From Actinoplanes ianthinogenes (GTDB taxonomy: Bacteria; Actinomycetota; Actinomycetes; Mycobacteriales; Micromonosporaceae): 64,000 bases of DNA. The stretch is taken from positions 3,117,501 through 3,181,500 of the forward strand of contig NZ_AP023356.1 in NCBI RefSeq assembly GCF_018324205.1, given 5' to 3'. The notes under the pieces were generated by a model. It did no database searches and was not told the origin of the DNA. It saw only the letters and a list, made by a program, of their open reading frames with translations. Of this stretch, positions 26,698-34,946 are shown piece by piece. Each line of letters begins with the position of its first letter. Position 1 is the stretch's first letter. Position numbers and translations under genes: made by a program.

Positions 26698-27461
26698 CGT
26701 TGCCCCAGCGTCCACGCGCGCACACCCCCCACGATGCCGGCCGTGTTCGGCACCACCACCACGTCGTCGCCCATCCGGGCCAGCTGGGTCGGCGTGATCA
26801 GCCGCGAGTTGCCACCGCCGAGATAGACCCGGTCCCAGAGGAAGACCGGCCGCAAGCCGTCGACCACGTTACGCACACGGCGGGACCAGAGCGCGTCACC
26901 CAGCCGGCGGCGCTCGTGCTCCCCGATGTACGTGTCGTAGGACATCCCCCAGCGCACCGGGGCCTGCGACATCTCCAGGTGCGGAGCCAGCTCGCCGCCG
27001 TCGAACAGCGCGCAGCCCAGCCCGGTCCCGAGGGTCAGCACCAGCTCGCAGCCGGTGCCGGCGACCACCCCGGCGCCGTGCACCTCGGCGTCGTTGAGCA
27101 CCAGCGTGGGCAGCCCGAACGCCTCGGCCAGCGCGGTCCGGGCGTCGAACCCGCGCCACGCCTCGACCAGCTCCGGATCCACCCTGGTGCGCGGGCCGCT
27201 CCGGGTCACGTAGTGCGGGGTCGCCACCACCACGCCGTGCCGGATCATCCCCGGCATGCCGACGGTGACCCGGTCGGCGGTCGGCAACTGGGTGCCGAGA
27301 TCGACCAGGGTCTTGACGAACAGATCGGGCGGCAATGGGTACGGCGTGGGGACCCGGATCGGGTGGGCCCGCATCGTGCCCGCGTCATCCAGCACGGATC
27401 CCTTGATCCCGCCGCCGCCACAGTCGATCGTCAGGGTGAAAGTCACGCCGCCAGTCTGCAT
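26694..27461 (-). CDS. ROK/PPGK-like sugar kinase family protein
   Basis: 255 aa from ATG 27461 (GGGAGGTGG lies about six bases upstream); an upstream GTG would add eight residues. ASKHA fold: phosphate-1 motif LTIDCGGGGIKGSVLD, VGMPGMI, catalytic-type Asp in LNDAEVHGAG, phosphate-2 LTLGTGLGCALFDGG, and adenosine motif YLGGGNSRLI. Closest to the polyphosphate-glucokinase branch of ROK proteins. The usual ROK zinc motif is absent, as in PPGK. It may phosphorylate glucose or a related sugar using ATP or polyphosphate. Same strand as bioF-bioD upstream, coupled to HAD downstream. Confidence 0.78.
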   Translation of the reverse strand: MQTGGVTFTLTIDCGGGGIKGSVLDDAGTMRAHPIRVPTPYPLPPDLFVKTLVDLGTQLPTADRVTVGMPGMIRHGVVVATPHYVTRSGPRTRVDPELVEAWRGFDARTALAEAFGLPTLVLNDAEVHGAGVVAGTGCELVLTLGTGLGCALFDGGELAPHLEMSQAPVRWGMSYDTYIGEHERRRLGDALWSRRVRNVVDGLRPVFLWDRVYLGGGNSRLITPTQLARMGDDVVVVPNTAGIVGGVRAWTLGQR

Positions 27462-27503
27462 CTCGACCACCTCCCGGCACCGCAATTGTGCCGGGACACA
27501 CGG

Positions 27504-28889
27504 CTATCCCGCTTCTTCCGCCCAGACGCGCCAGTTGTCCAGAACGCCGTGCAGAGCCGGCGTCAGCCAGCCCGGCGCGGACCGCCGGAAGACGCCGGGG
27601 TCCATCGATCCGGCGCCGGCCGGCAGCGCGCCGACCAGGTGCGGGACCAGCTCGCTCAGGTTCGCCCAGTGCACCAGCTCGGGCTCGGCGGGCCAGGCGC
27701 CGAGGATGACCTTGGCCGGGACGCCGCGGCGGTCCAGCGCCTCCAGCGTCAGCGCCGTGTGGTTCAGCGTGCCGAGGCCGGCGCGGGCCACCACCAGCAC
27801 GTTCGCCCCCAGCGTGGTGGCCAGGTCGGCGAACGTCCACGCCTCGCCGGACGGCCGCAGCCCCATCGGGACCAGCAGGCCGCCGGCGCCCTCGACCAGC
27901 ACCAGGTCGTGCTTGTCGGCCTCGGCGCGGATCGCGTCGACCACCTCGTAGAGCTCCAGCGCGGGCAGCTCGGCGACCTTGGCGGCGGCCAGCGGGGCGA
28001 GCGGCTCCGGGTACTCGGCGAGGGTTTTCACGGTGTCCGGGCCGGCCAGGCGGCTGACCACCTCGGCATCGGTCGGCGCGCCGGTGATGGTGCCGGTCTG
28101 TCCCGGTTTGAGGACCGCGACGCGCAGACCGGCCGCCTGGGCGGCGGCCGCGACCGCGGCGGTGGTGATGGTCTTGCCGACCTCGGTGTCGGTGCCGGTG
28201 ACCAAGACGATCCCGTGCCACTCCCGGGGGTCGGCGGCGCGCCGCGGCTGCGCCGTCTTGTCGGTTTCCGCCGCTGGTTTCGGGCCGGCCTCCGCCGGCG
28301 AGTGCGGGCCGGTGTCCGCCCGCGGCGCCAGGTCAGTGTCCGCCTGCGGCGCTCTGTCGGCTTCCGCCTGCGGCGTCGCATCGGGATCGGCGGTGGCCGG
28401 GGCCGGCTCCTCTGCTGCCGGCTCGGCGGGCGGCACGGTCACATCCGCTGACGGTACGCCCTCAGCCCGGCCCGTGGCAGTGTCCGGCGCTGGTCCGCCC
28501 TCGGTGGCATCTCGCTCTCGCCCGCCCTCGCCAGGGCCCGCGGCAGCACCCGACTCACGACCGCTCTCAGCCGCGCCCGACTCTCGGCCGCCCTCGCCCG
28601 GGCCCGTGGCCGCGCCCGGATCACGACCGCCCTCAGCGGGACCCGCGGCAGCCTCCGGCGCCCTCCCACCCGTGGCCGCTTCTGTCCCGGACCCGCCCGC
28701 GCCCGAATCCGCCGCGACCTCTGGCGTGTGATGTCCGCCACCATGCGCGTGCAACGGGTCCGCGGCCGGGCCGAGCTGCCGGGCCGGCGGCGCGGCGGGC
28801 AGCCCGTGCCCCCCGCTGCGCCAGCCGCGCGGCAACGGGGTGACCGCGATGCCCGGGTAGGCGGCGGTCCGGAGAGAGTCGGCGTTCAT
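27504..28889 (-). CDS. bioD: dethiobiotin synthetase with long N-terminal extension
   Basis: 461 aa from ATG 28889, which overlaps the bioF stop (ATGA). The last 240 residues are a normal BioD: P-loop VTGTDTEVGKT, LKPGQTG, LVEGAGGLLVPMG, VVARAGLGTLNHT. The enzyme carboxylates 7,8-diaminopelargonic acid with ATP and CO2. The first 220 residues are odd: about 50 residues including AYPGIAVTPLPRGWRSGGHG, then about 165 residues of Ala/Gly/Glu/Pro-rich repeats (GPGEGGRESGAA type). BioD is normally about 230 aa. No start with a good ribosome-binding site is evident at the domain boundary, so a true fusion is likely, but an internal start cannot be excluded. Confidence 0.88.
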   Translation of the reverse strand: MNADSLRTAAYPGIAVTPLPRGWRSGGHGLPAAPPARQLGPAADPLHAHGGGHHTPEVAADSGAGGSGTEAATGGRAPEAAAGPAEGGRDPGAATGPGEGGRESGAAESGRESGAAAGPGEGGRERDATEGGPAPDTATGRAEGVPSADVTVPPAEPAAEEPAPATADPDATPQAEADRAPQADTDLAPRADTGPHSPAEAGPKPAAETDKTAQPRRAADPREWHGIVLVTGTDTEVGKTITTAAVAAAAQAAGLRVAVLKPGQTGTITGAPTDAEVVSRLAGPDTVKTLAEYPEPLAPLAAAKVAELPALELYEVVDAIRAEADKHDLVLVEGAGGLLVPMGLRPSGEAWTFADLATTLGANVLVVARAGLGTLNHTALTLEALDRRGVPAKVILGAWPAEPELVHWANLSELVPHLVGALPAGAGSMDPGVFRRSAPGWLTPALHGVLDNWRVWAEEAG

Positions 28890-30037
28890 GGTGCGCACTC
28901 CACGATCACATCCACGGCCCGGGCGAAGTCCGCCTCGGGCACACCCGCGTTGAGGGTCAACCGCAGCCGCGAGCTCCCGTCCGGGGTCGACGGCGGCCGG
29001 AAGCAGCCGACCGCCACCCCCCGATCCTGGCAGTCCGCGGCCCAGCCGACCGCGGCCTCCGGGCCCGGGGCGGGCACCGAGAGCACCCCGGCAGCCGGGT
29101 CGGCCACCGGGAAGCCGGCCGCGCGCAGCCGCGTGGCGATCCGGGCGCCCCGCTCGACCAGCGTCGCGCGCCGGTCGTCGGCGGCCCGGGCCAGCCCGAC
29201 CGCGGCGTGCACGCCGGCCACCACGGCCGGCGGCGGAGCGGTGTCATAGATGAAGGTGCGGCCGGTGTCGACCAGGTGGCGGATCACCGGCTCGGCGCCG
29301 GCGATCACCCCGCCCGCGCCACCCAACGACTTGGAGAGCGTCGCGGTGACGATCACGTCCGGCTGCCCGGCCAGGCCGGCCGCCGGCACGCCACCGCCGC
29401 CGGCCGGGCCGAGCAGGCCGAGCGCGTGCGCGTCGTCGACGATCAGCAGGGCGCCGCGGGCCGAGGTGACCGCGTGCAGCTCGGCGAGTGGGGCGAGGTC
29501 GCCGTCGACCGAGAAGACCGACTCGGTGACGACGGCCGCCGTCCGGCCGGGGTGGGCGTCCAGGACGGCGGCGACGGCGGCCGGATCGTTGTGCGGCGCG
29601 ACCGTCACCGGCAGTCCGGAGATCTTGCAACCGTCGATCAGCGAGGCGTGGTTGAACGCGTCCGAGACGACCAGGTCGCAGACCGTGGCGGCGAGCCGGA
29701 CGGCAGCCAGGTTCGCCAAGTAGCCCGAGGAGAAGACCAGCGCGCTCTCGGCCCCGAGCCAGTCGGCCAGCGCCGACTCCAGAGCCGTGTGGGCGTCGGT
29801 GCTGCCCCGGACCAGCCGGGAGCCGGTGGCGCCCAGGCCGTACTCCTCCAGCGCGGTCACCGCGGCCGCGACCACCGCGGGATGATCGGACAACCCGAGA
29901 TAGTCGTTGCCGGCCAGGTCGACGACCTGGTCGCCGGCCGGCCGCGGCCGGAGCCGGCGGGTGAGCCCCGCCTTGGCCCGCTCACGGGCCAGGCGATCGA
30001 GCGACCCCAACCAGTCCACGAAGCCCCCAGAGATCAC
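28886..30037 (-). CDS. bioF: 8-amino-7-oxononanoate synthase
   Basis: 383 aa. Alpha-oxoamine synthase that condenses pimeloyl-ACP or -CoA with alanine. Key motifs: NDYLGLS near 43-50, GSRLVRGS, FNHASLIDG, VDDAHALG and PLP lysine K236 (TLSKSLGG). GTG 30037 is the outer start; GTG 30019 (VDWLGSLDRL), with GGGGG just upstream, matches the usual BioF N-terminus and may be the real one. First gene of the minus-strand biotin unit, overlapping bioD. The active-site set is conserved with the PKS-fused oxoamine synthase 19 kb away. Confidence 0.95.
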   Translation of the reverse strand: MISGGFVDWLGSLDRLARERAKAGLTRRLRPRPAGDQVVDLAGNDYLGLSDHPAVVAAAVTALEEYGLGATGSRLVRGSTDAHTALESALADWLGAESALVFSSGYLANLAAVRLAATVCDLVVSDAFNHASLIDGCKISGLPVTVAPHNDPAAVAAVLDAHPGRTAAVVTESVFSVDGDLAPLAELHAVTSARGALLIVDDAHALGLLGPAGGGGVPAAGLAGQPDVIVTATLSKSLGGAGGVIAGAEPVIRHLVDTGRTFIYDTAPPPAVVAGVHAAVGLARAADDRRATLVERGARIATRLRAAGFPVADPAAGVLSVPAPGPEAAVGWAADCQDRGVAVGCFRPPSTPDGSSRLRLTLNAGVPEADFARAVDVIVECAP

Positions 30038-30092
30038 GAGAACCGGAAACTACCACCCACGTCCGACAGTCCCTGCCGGGCAGCGAAGTCTG

Positions 30093-30104
30093 TAGGGTAC
30101 GGAC
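30093..30104 (+). promoter_or_regulatory. bioB -10 element, leaderless start
   Basis: TAGGGT, six bases, ATG 30105. The 67-base gap to bioF must hold both divergent promoters. I see no clear BioQ or BirA-type dyad in it. Confidence 0.5.
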
Positions 30105-31100
30105 ATGCCTCAGATCCTCGACCGGGCACGTACCCGGGTCCTCGACAGCGGCGTCGGCCTCGATCAGGCCGAGATCCTGGAGATCCTGCGACTGCCCGAC
30201 GAGGATTTGCCCGAGCTGCTCCAGCTCGCTCACGACGTGCGGATGAAGTGGTGCGGCCCGGAGGTCGAGGTCGAGGGGATCGTCTCCCTGAAGACCGGCG
30301 GCTGCCCGGAGGACTGCCACTTCTGCTCCCAGTCGGGGCTGTTCGCGTCCCCGGTCCGCGCCGTCTGGCTGGACATCCCGTCCCTGGTGGAGGCCGCTCG
30401 GCAGACCGCCGCGACGGGCGCGACCGAGTTCTGCATCGTGGCCGCCGTGCGCGGTCCGGATCAGCGGCTGATGGACCAGATGCGCCAGGGCGTCAAGGCG
30501 ATCAAGGAGGCGGTCGACATCCAGGTCGCCGCCAGCCTCGGCATGCTCACCCAGGAGCAGGTCGACGATCTGGTCGACATGGGCGTGCATCGCTACAACC
30601 ACAATCTCGAGACCTGCGAGTCCTACTTCCCGAACGTGGTAACCACCCATTCGTGGGACGAGCGCTGGTCCACGCTGAAGATGGTCCGCGAGTCCGGGAT
30701 GGAGGTCTGCTGCGGCGGCATCCTGGGCCTGGGCGAGACCGTCGAGCAGCGGGCGGAGTTCGCCGCGCAACTGGCCGAGCTCGACCCGCACGAGGTCCCG
30801 CTGAACTTCCTGAACCCGCGGCCCGGCACCCCGCTCGGCGACCGCCCGGTGGTGGAGGGCAAGGACGCGCTGCGCGCGATCGCCGCCTTCCGGCTGGCCA
30901 TGCCCAAGACCATCCTTCGGTACGCCGGTGGCCGCGAAATCACGCTCGGTGACCTCGGCACCCGCGAGGGCCTGCTCGGCGGCATCAACGCCGTGATCGT
31001 CGGGAATTACCTGACCACCCTGGGCCGCCCGGCCACCGCGGACCTGGAGCTGCTCCAGGACCTGAAGATGCCGGTCAAGTCCCTGTCGGCGACGTTCTGA
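30105..31100 (+). CDS. bioB: biotin synthase (radical SAM)
   Basis: 331 aa. Radical-SAM cluster C67-x3-C71-x2-C74 ([13 protein letters not shown]), then the BioB core with [21 protein letters not shown] and [10 protein letters not shown]; the conserved Arg/Cys ligands of the auxiliary [2Fe-2S] cluster appear to be present (ETCES, CCGGILG, RYAGGRE). It inserts sulfur into dethiobiotin. The overlapping small gene bsaP follows. Divergent from bioF-bioD; bioA is absent from the window, so the complete pathway is split. Confidence 0.97.
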   Translation: MPQILDRARTRVLDSGVGLDQAEILEILRLPDEDLPELLQLAHDVRMKWCGPEVEVEGIVSLKTGGCPEDCHFCSQSGLFASPVRAVWLDIPSLVEAARQTAATGATEFCIVAAVRGPDQRLMDQMRQGVKAIKEAVDIQVAASLGMLTQEQVDDLVDMGVHRYNHNLETCESYFPNVVTTHSWDERWSTLKMVRESGMEVCCGGILGLGETVEQRAEFAAQLAELDPHEVPLNFLNPRPGTPLGDRPVVEGKDALRAIAAFRLAMPKTILRYAGGREITLGDLGTREGLLGGINAVIVGNYLTTLGRPATADLELLQDLKMPVKSLSATF

Positions 31101-31294
31101 TGCCGACCACGATGAAGACCTACTGCGACCGCTGCGGCGACCCGGCCGACTCCGGCGACCACACCCCGTGCGCGGCGGCCCGCGAGCTGGAGCCACCCCG
31201 CTACTGCCCCGATTGCCGCCGCCGCATGAAGGTCCAGGTCGTCCCCACCGGCTGGACCGCCACCTGCGTCGAACACGGCCTCCACCACAGCTGA
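31100..31294 (+). CDS. bsaP: biotin synthase auxiliary protein BsaP
   Basis: 64 aa. ATG 31100 shares its A with the bioB stop codon. Cysteine-rich: CDRCGD, C in HTPCAAA, CPDC and a C-terminal TCVEHGLHHS. The size, the cysteine spacing and the fixed position behind bioB match the actinobacterial BsaP family, reported to support biotin synthase turnover in mycobacteria by helping its iron-sulfur cluster. The assignment rests on position and motif memory, without an alignment. Confidence 0.8.
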   Translation: MPTTMKTYCDRCGDPADSGDHTPCAAARELEPPRYCPDCRRRMKVQVVPTGWTATCVEHGLHHS

Positions 31295-31353
31295 CCCCTC
31301 CGGCCCGCCGCAGCCCCGACCGCCATCCCAGCAACCGGCAGGCCACGATCTTC

Positions 31354-31760
31354 ACCGCCAGGCCAGCAGCCAGCGGCCCACGGTCGCGGCCGCCACCAAC
31401 GGCCCGACACTGGCCGCGGTCTTGACCGCCAGGCCAGCAGCCAGCGGCCCCCAGTCGCGGCCGCCACCAACGGCCCGACACCGGTCACGGTTTTGGTCGC
31501 CAGGCCAAGGGGCGGTGGGTCACGGCCGCGGCCGCCACCAACGGCTCGACACCGGTCACGGTCTTGGTTGCCAGGCCAAGGGGCGGTGGGTCACGGCCGC
31601 GGCCGCCACCAACGGCTCGACACTGGTCACGGTCTTGACCGCCAGGCCAGCAGCCGGCAGCCCCCGGCCGCAGCCGCCACCAACGGCCCGACACCGGTCA
31701 CGGTTTGACCGCCAGGCCAAGGGGCCAGCGGGTCACCGTCGCGGCCGCCGCTCGCGGTCC
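31354..31760. repeat. 71-bp tandem repeat array
   Basis: Units start at 31354, 31425, 31496, 31567, 31638 (70 bp) and 31708 (partial). All share an xCCGCCAGGCCA-like start, a GCCGCCACCAACGGC core and a CGACAC(T/C)GG..ACGGT end. Two subtypes occur: units 1, 2, 5 have CAGCAGCC after the start, units 3, 4, 6 have AAGGGGC. The 71-bp period is not a multiple of three, which argues against a protein repeat. Nothing else coding lies between bsaP and the IS element. Confidence 0.88.
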
Positions 31761-31841
31761 GCGACTGGGCGCGTTCGCCCTGGCTTGCCCTGAGGGCCCC
31801 GAAAGCGGACGGATGACAGCCCTCGACACAGGCCAAAACCT

Positions 31842-31896
31842 GGGCTGGTGCTGGTGGCCCTATCAACACGCGGGATAGGGCCCTGAGCACCAGCCC
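31842..31896. repeat. 55-base hairpin at the left edge of the 64-bp array
   Basis: Outer arms GGGCTGGTGCT/AGCACCAGCCC (11 bp), three unpaired bases each side, inner arms GGCCCTATC/GATAGGGCC (9 bp). A matching hairpin closes the array on the other side of the IS element. Confidence 0.75.
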
Positions 31897-32098
31897 GACA
31901 CTGCCCGGCTGGCCGTCGCGGCCCTATCAAGACGCGGGATAGGGCCCTGAACACCAGCCCGACACTGCCCGGCTGGCCGTCACAGCCCTACCAAGACCCG
32001 AGACAGGACCCTGAACACCAGCCCGACACTGCCCGGCTGGCCCTCACAGCCCTACCAAGACCCGAGACAGGACCCTCAACACCAGCCCGACACTGCCC

Positions 32099-33503
32099 GG
32101 TCACGTCCACCGAAGTGGTGTATGACCTGGTCTTTCCCGGTGTATGAAGGCGGCCATCGCAGATCCTTCGGATTGTCTGAAGATCACGAAGGAGAGACCT
32201 GCGATGGCCGCAGAACCGAGTCTGAACGTCGCGAACCTGTTGCGCGAGCATCTTCAATCGGCGAGCCCTGATCTGCTGCGGGCGATGGTGAAAACCTTCG
32301 CTGACGTGCTGATGTCCGCCGAAGTCGACGCGCTGTGTGGCGCCGAGTACGGCGAACGCAGCGATGAGCGCACCAACTCCCGTAACGGCTACCGCCACCG
32401 CGACTGGGACACCCGCGCCGGCACCGTCGAACTGGCCATCCCCAAACTGCGGCAAGGCTCCTACTTCCCGGACTGGCTACTGCAACACCGCCGCCGCGCC
32501 GAACAAGCCCTCGTCAGCGTCGTCGCGACCAGCTACCTGCTCGGCGTCTCCACCCGCCGGGTCGAGAAACTGGTCGAGCAACTCGGCATCAAGCAGCTGT
32601 CCAAAAGCCAGGTCAGCGAGATGGCCCGCCATCTCGACGCCCAGGTCGAAGCGTTCCGCCAACGCCCGCTCGACGCCGGCCCCTACACGTTCGTCTGGGT
32701 CGACGCCCTGGTCATCAAGGTCCGCGAGCACGGCCGCACGATCAACGTGCACGCGCTGATCGCGGTCGGGGTCAACGCCGACGGCGGCCGCGAAGTCCTC
32801 GGCCTGGAGATCAGCTCCGACGAAGACGGCGCCGGCTGGCTCGCCTTCCTCCGATCACTGACCGCCCGCGGCCTGGCCGGCGTCCGGCTGGTCGTCTCCG
32901 ACGCCCACCGCGGCCTGGTCTCCGCGATCGGGGCTGCACTACCCGGCGCGTCCTGGCAACGCTGCCGCACCCACTACCTGCGCAACCTGCTCGCCAAAGT
33001 CCCCAAAACAGCGCAGCCCTGGGTCGCCACCCTGGTCCGCACCGTCTTCGACCAACCCGACACCGACGAAGTCCACGCCCAGTTCGCCCGCGTGCTCGAC
33101 ACCATCGCCGAGAAGTTCCCCGACGCCGCCGAACACCTCGACGACGCCCAAGCTGACCTGCTCGCCTTCACCGCGTTCCCACGCGAGCTCTGGCGCCAAA
33201 TCTGGTCCAACAACCCCCAAGAACGCCTCAACAAGGAGATCCGGCGGCGCACCGACGTCGTCGGGATCTTCCCGAACCGGGCCGCGATCATCCGCCTCGT
33301 CGGCGCCGTACTCGCCGAACAAACCGACGAATGGGTCGAAGGACGCCGCTACATGAGCCTGGACCTACTCCGCAAAGCCCGCCTCACACCCATCACCACC
33401 AGCCAAGACACCGAACCCGACCAACCCGCCGAGATCGCCGCATAGCATCAACCCACACGGATCAGCGATGGCCGACTCTTACACCACGCCAGCGGACGCG
33501 GCC
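32099..33503 (+). mobile_element. complete IS256-family insertion sequence, 1405 bp
   Basis: The left end GGTCACGTCCACCGAAGTGG and the inverted right end GGCCGCGTCCGCTGGCGTGG match imperfectly and both continue with TGTA. The element is flanked by the 8-bp direct repeat CACTGCCC (32091-32098 and 33504-33511), the duplication size expected for IS256. One intact transposase fills it. Both ends and the duplication are preserved, so the insertion looks recent. Confidence 0.92.
32204..33445 (+). CDS. IS256-family transposase
   Basis: 413 aa from ATG 32204, with GGAGAG about eight bases upstream. Mutator-type DDE transposase: D167 (WVDALVIKV), D233 (VVSDAHRGL), the CRTHYLRNLL motif, and E340 in NNPQERLNKEIRRRTDVVGIFPN. 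N-terminal zinc/HTH-like region RSDERTNSRNGYRHRDW is typical. No frameshift or premature stop is seen, so the protein is probably active. Codon use is less G/C-biased at third positions than the host genes, with more A-ending codons, in keeping with recent arrival. Confidence 0.96.
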   Translation: MAAEPSLNVANLLREHLQSASPDLLRAMVKTFADVLMSAEVDALCGAEYGERSDERTNSRNGYRHRDWDTRAGTVELAIPKLRQGSYFPDWLLQHRRRAEQALVSVVATSYLLGVSTRRVEKLVEQLGIKQLSKSQVSEMARHLDAQVEAFRQRPLDAGPYTFVWVDALVIKVREHGRTINVHALIAVGVNADGGREVLGLEISSDEDGAGWLAFLRSLTARGLAGVRLVVSDAHRGLVSAIGAALPGASWQRCRTHYLRNLLAKVPKTAQPWVATLVRTVFDQPDTDEVHAQFARVLDTIAEKFPDAAEHLDDAQADLLAFTAFPRELWRQIWSNNPQERLNKEIRRRTDVVGIFPNRAAIIRLVGAVLAEQTDEWVEGRRYMSLDLLRKARLTPITTSQDTEPDQPAEIAA

Positions 33504-33600
33504 CACTGCCCGGCTGGCCCTGACGGCCCTATCAAGACGCGGGATAGGGCCACCAGGGCCAGCCCGGGTTTGATCTCCGGAACCACCCGCGGACAGCAAA

Positions 33601-33648
33601 GGGCGGGCTGATCGTTCTGGACGCGTCAGCGGCCAGATCAGCCCGCCC
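33601..33648. repeat. 13-bp perfect inverted repeat with 22-base loop
   Basis: GGGCGGGCTGATC at 33601-33613 and GATCAGCCCGCCC at 33636-33648. A second, 8-bp repeat GGCCTGCG/CGCAGGCC lies at 33684-33713. Both fall in the 370-base non-coding stretch between the transposase and the ACT-GNAT gene and may end the latter's transcript, though no T run follows. Confidence 0.6.
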
Positions 33649-33814
33649 GGCCCGCGCGGGAGCATGCGATCCGCACCCCGCCGGGCCTGCGTAAATGAAG
33701 ATCTTCGCAGGCCGCGAGACGGGCACCGCAGAGAGAGCCCGAAGCGACCCGGCGGGAACCCGAAATTACCCTGGGCGGCGGGCCCGAACCGGTACCCGCC
33801 GCCCCTCTCACCCG

Positions 33815-34858
33815 CTACCCCGAAGTAGCAGGAGTCTCGTCGCCGACCGGCTGGGCGGCGGTCGGGAGGGTGACGCTCACCAGGGAACCGTCGCGCTCCA
33901 GCGGCCCGTGACCGAGGCGGCGCAGGGTGCGGAGCATCGCCACGTTGTCCGCGCTGGTGTGGGCGACCAGGGCGGCGAAGCCGGCGCGCTCGGCGTGGGC
34001 GCGCAGGCGGCGGAGCAGGGCGGTGCCGAGGCCCCGGCGCTGCCAGTCGTCCTCGATCAGGACGGCGACCTCGCCCAGGTCGCCCTCGGCGCAGAGGCTG
34101 GCCGTCGCGACGACGCGGCCGCCGGGGGCGATCGCGAGCAGCGTGACGCCGCCGGGCGGCTCGAGCAGGCGGCGCAGGCGGGAGTCGCCGGGGACCACGC
34201 CCAGGTAACGCCGGCGCAGGGTGGCGGTGGAGCAGTGGTCGTGCAGCTCGCGGACGGCGGGCAGGTCGTCCGGGCCGGCCGGGCGCAGGGTCACCTCGGC
34301 GCCGTCCGGCAGCATCAGGGTGACGGTCTCGCGCTGGTGGCGGGTGACACCGGCGGCGAGCTCGACCAGGGCCTGCGCCCGGGCGAACTCGGCCGGGGTG
34401 AAGGCGGGCAGGGCCCGGAGCACCTCATAGGAACCACCGGCCGGGTCGGTCAGGGTCATCCGGCCGCCGTGCACGCCGGGCTGCTCGGCCGACGGCCGCG
34501 GGCGCCAGCGCACGTCCGTCGCGTCGAGCAGGGCGACCAGGGTCTCGCCCAGCGCCTCCGGCTCGTGCACCAGGCGGCCGGCCAGGGCCAGCGCGCGGGT
34601 GGGCTGATCGGCCAAGCCCTGCGCCTCGGCGCGGGCCACGAACGCGTCCCGCCCCCGGCCCTTGGTCACCGCGGCCAGCAGGTCGGCCTCGGTCATCGTC
34701 TCCGGGGCGTCGACCAGGAAGTCGTCGACCGCGCCGGCCTCGGTGGTGTGCACCTGGACGGCCAGGATGTTGATCGATTTCAGGGCGAGACTCGCGGTCA
34801 GCACGGACAGGTAGCCGGGACGGTCGTCGACCGTGGCCCGGACACGCCACAACGCCAT
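33815..34858 (-). CDS. ACT-domain plus GNAT acetyltransferase protein
   Basis: 347 aa from ATG 34858 (AAGGAG eight bases upstream); a GTG nine bases earlier is too close to the ribosome-binding site. Residues 1-80 form an ACT-like domain (VRATVDDRPGYLSVLTASLA, INILAVQVHTTEAGAVDDFLV). About 185-330 is a GNAT acetyltransferase (VTLRPAGPDDLPAVRELH, acetyl-CoA loop RRGLGTALLRRL). ACT domains usually bind amino acids, so this may be an amino-acid-controlled acetyltransferase, as described for some actinobacterial protein lysine acetylases, but the acceptor is unknown. The next gene upstream also has an ACT domain. Confidence 0.82.
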   Translation of the reverse strand: MALWRVRATVDDRPGYLSVLTASLALKSINILAVQVHTTEAGAVDDFLVDAPETMTEADLLAAVTKGRGRDAFVARAEAQGLADQPTRALALAGRLVHEPEALGETLVALLDATDVRWRPRPSAEQPGVHGGRMTLTDPAGGSYEVLRALPAFTPAEFARAQALVELAAGVTRHQRETVTLMLPDGAEVTLRPAGPDDLPAVRELHDHCSTATLRRRYLGVVPGDSRLRRLLEPPGGVTLLAIAPGGRVVATASLCAEGDLGEVAVLIEDDWQRRGLGTALLRRLRAHAERAGFAALVAHTSADNVAMLRTLRRLGHGPLERDGSLVSVTLPTAAQPVGDETPATSG

Positions 34859-34946
34859 GCGGGGCACTCCTTTCGCTCTGCCTCAAGAGTGCCCCGGCCT
34901 TGTTGCCGTGTTATTGCCTGAGCTGCGATTTTCCGGGTTAGGACGG

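Larger units (their letters stand above)
31858..33568. repeat. 64-bp tandem repeat array split by an IS element
   Basis: Units begin CCCTA(T/C)CAA at 31858, 31922, 31986, 32050 and, after the insertion, 33527. Subtracting the element and one target duplication (1413 bases) puts the last start at 32114, exactly 64 after 32050. Units 1, 2 and 5 carry the GATAGGG arm of a hairpin; units 3 and 4 have lost it. The right edge forms a hairpin from 33509 to 33568 with the same GGCCCTATC/GATAGGGCC core. The unit length is not a multiple of three and no gene is evident. Confidence 0.88.

Noticed and set aside
31500..31890. Open frames across the repeat array on both strands
   Set aside because: 71- and 64-bp periods shift the frame from unit to unit; the frames are by-products of G/C richness.
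31354..32098. CRISPR array
   Set aside because: The repeats are directly adjacent without unique spacers, too long, and no cas gene is present.
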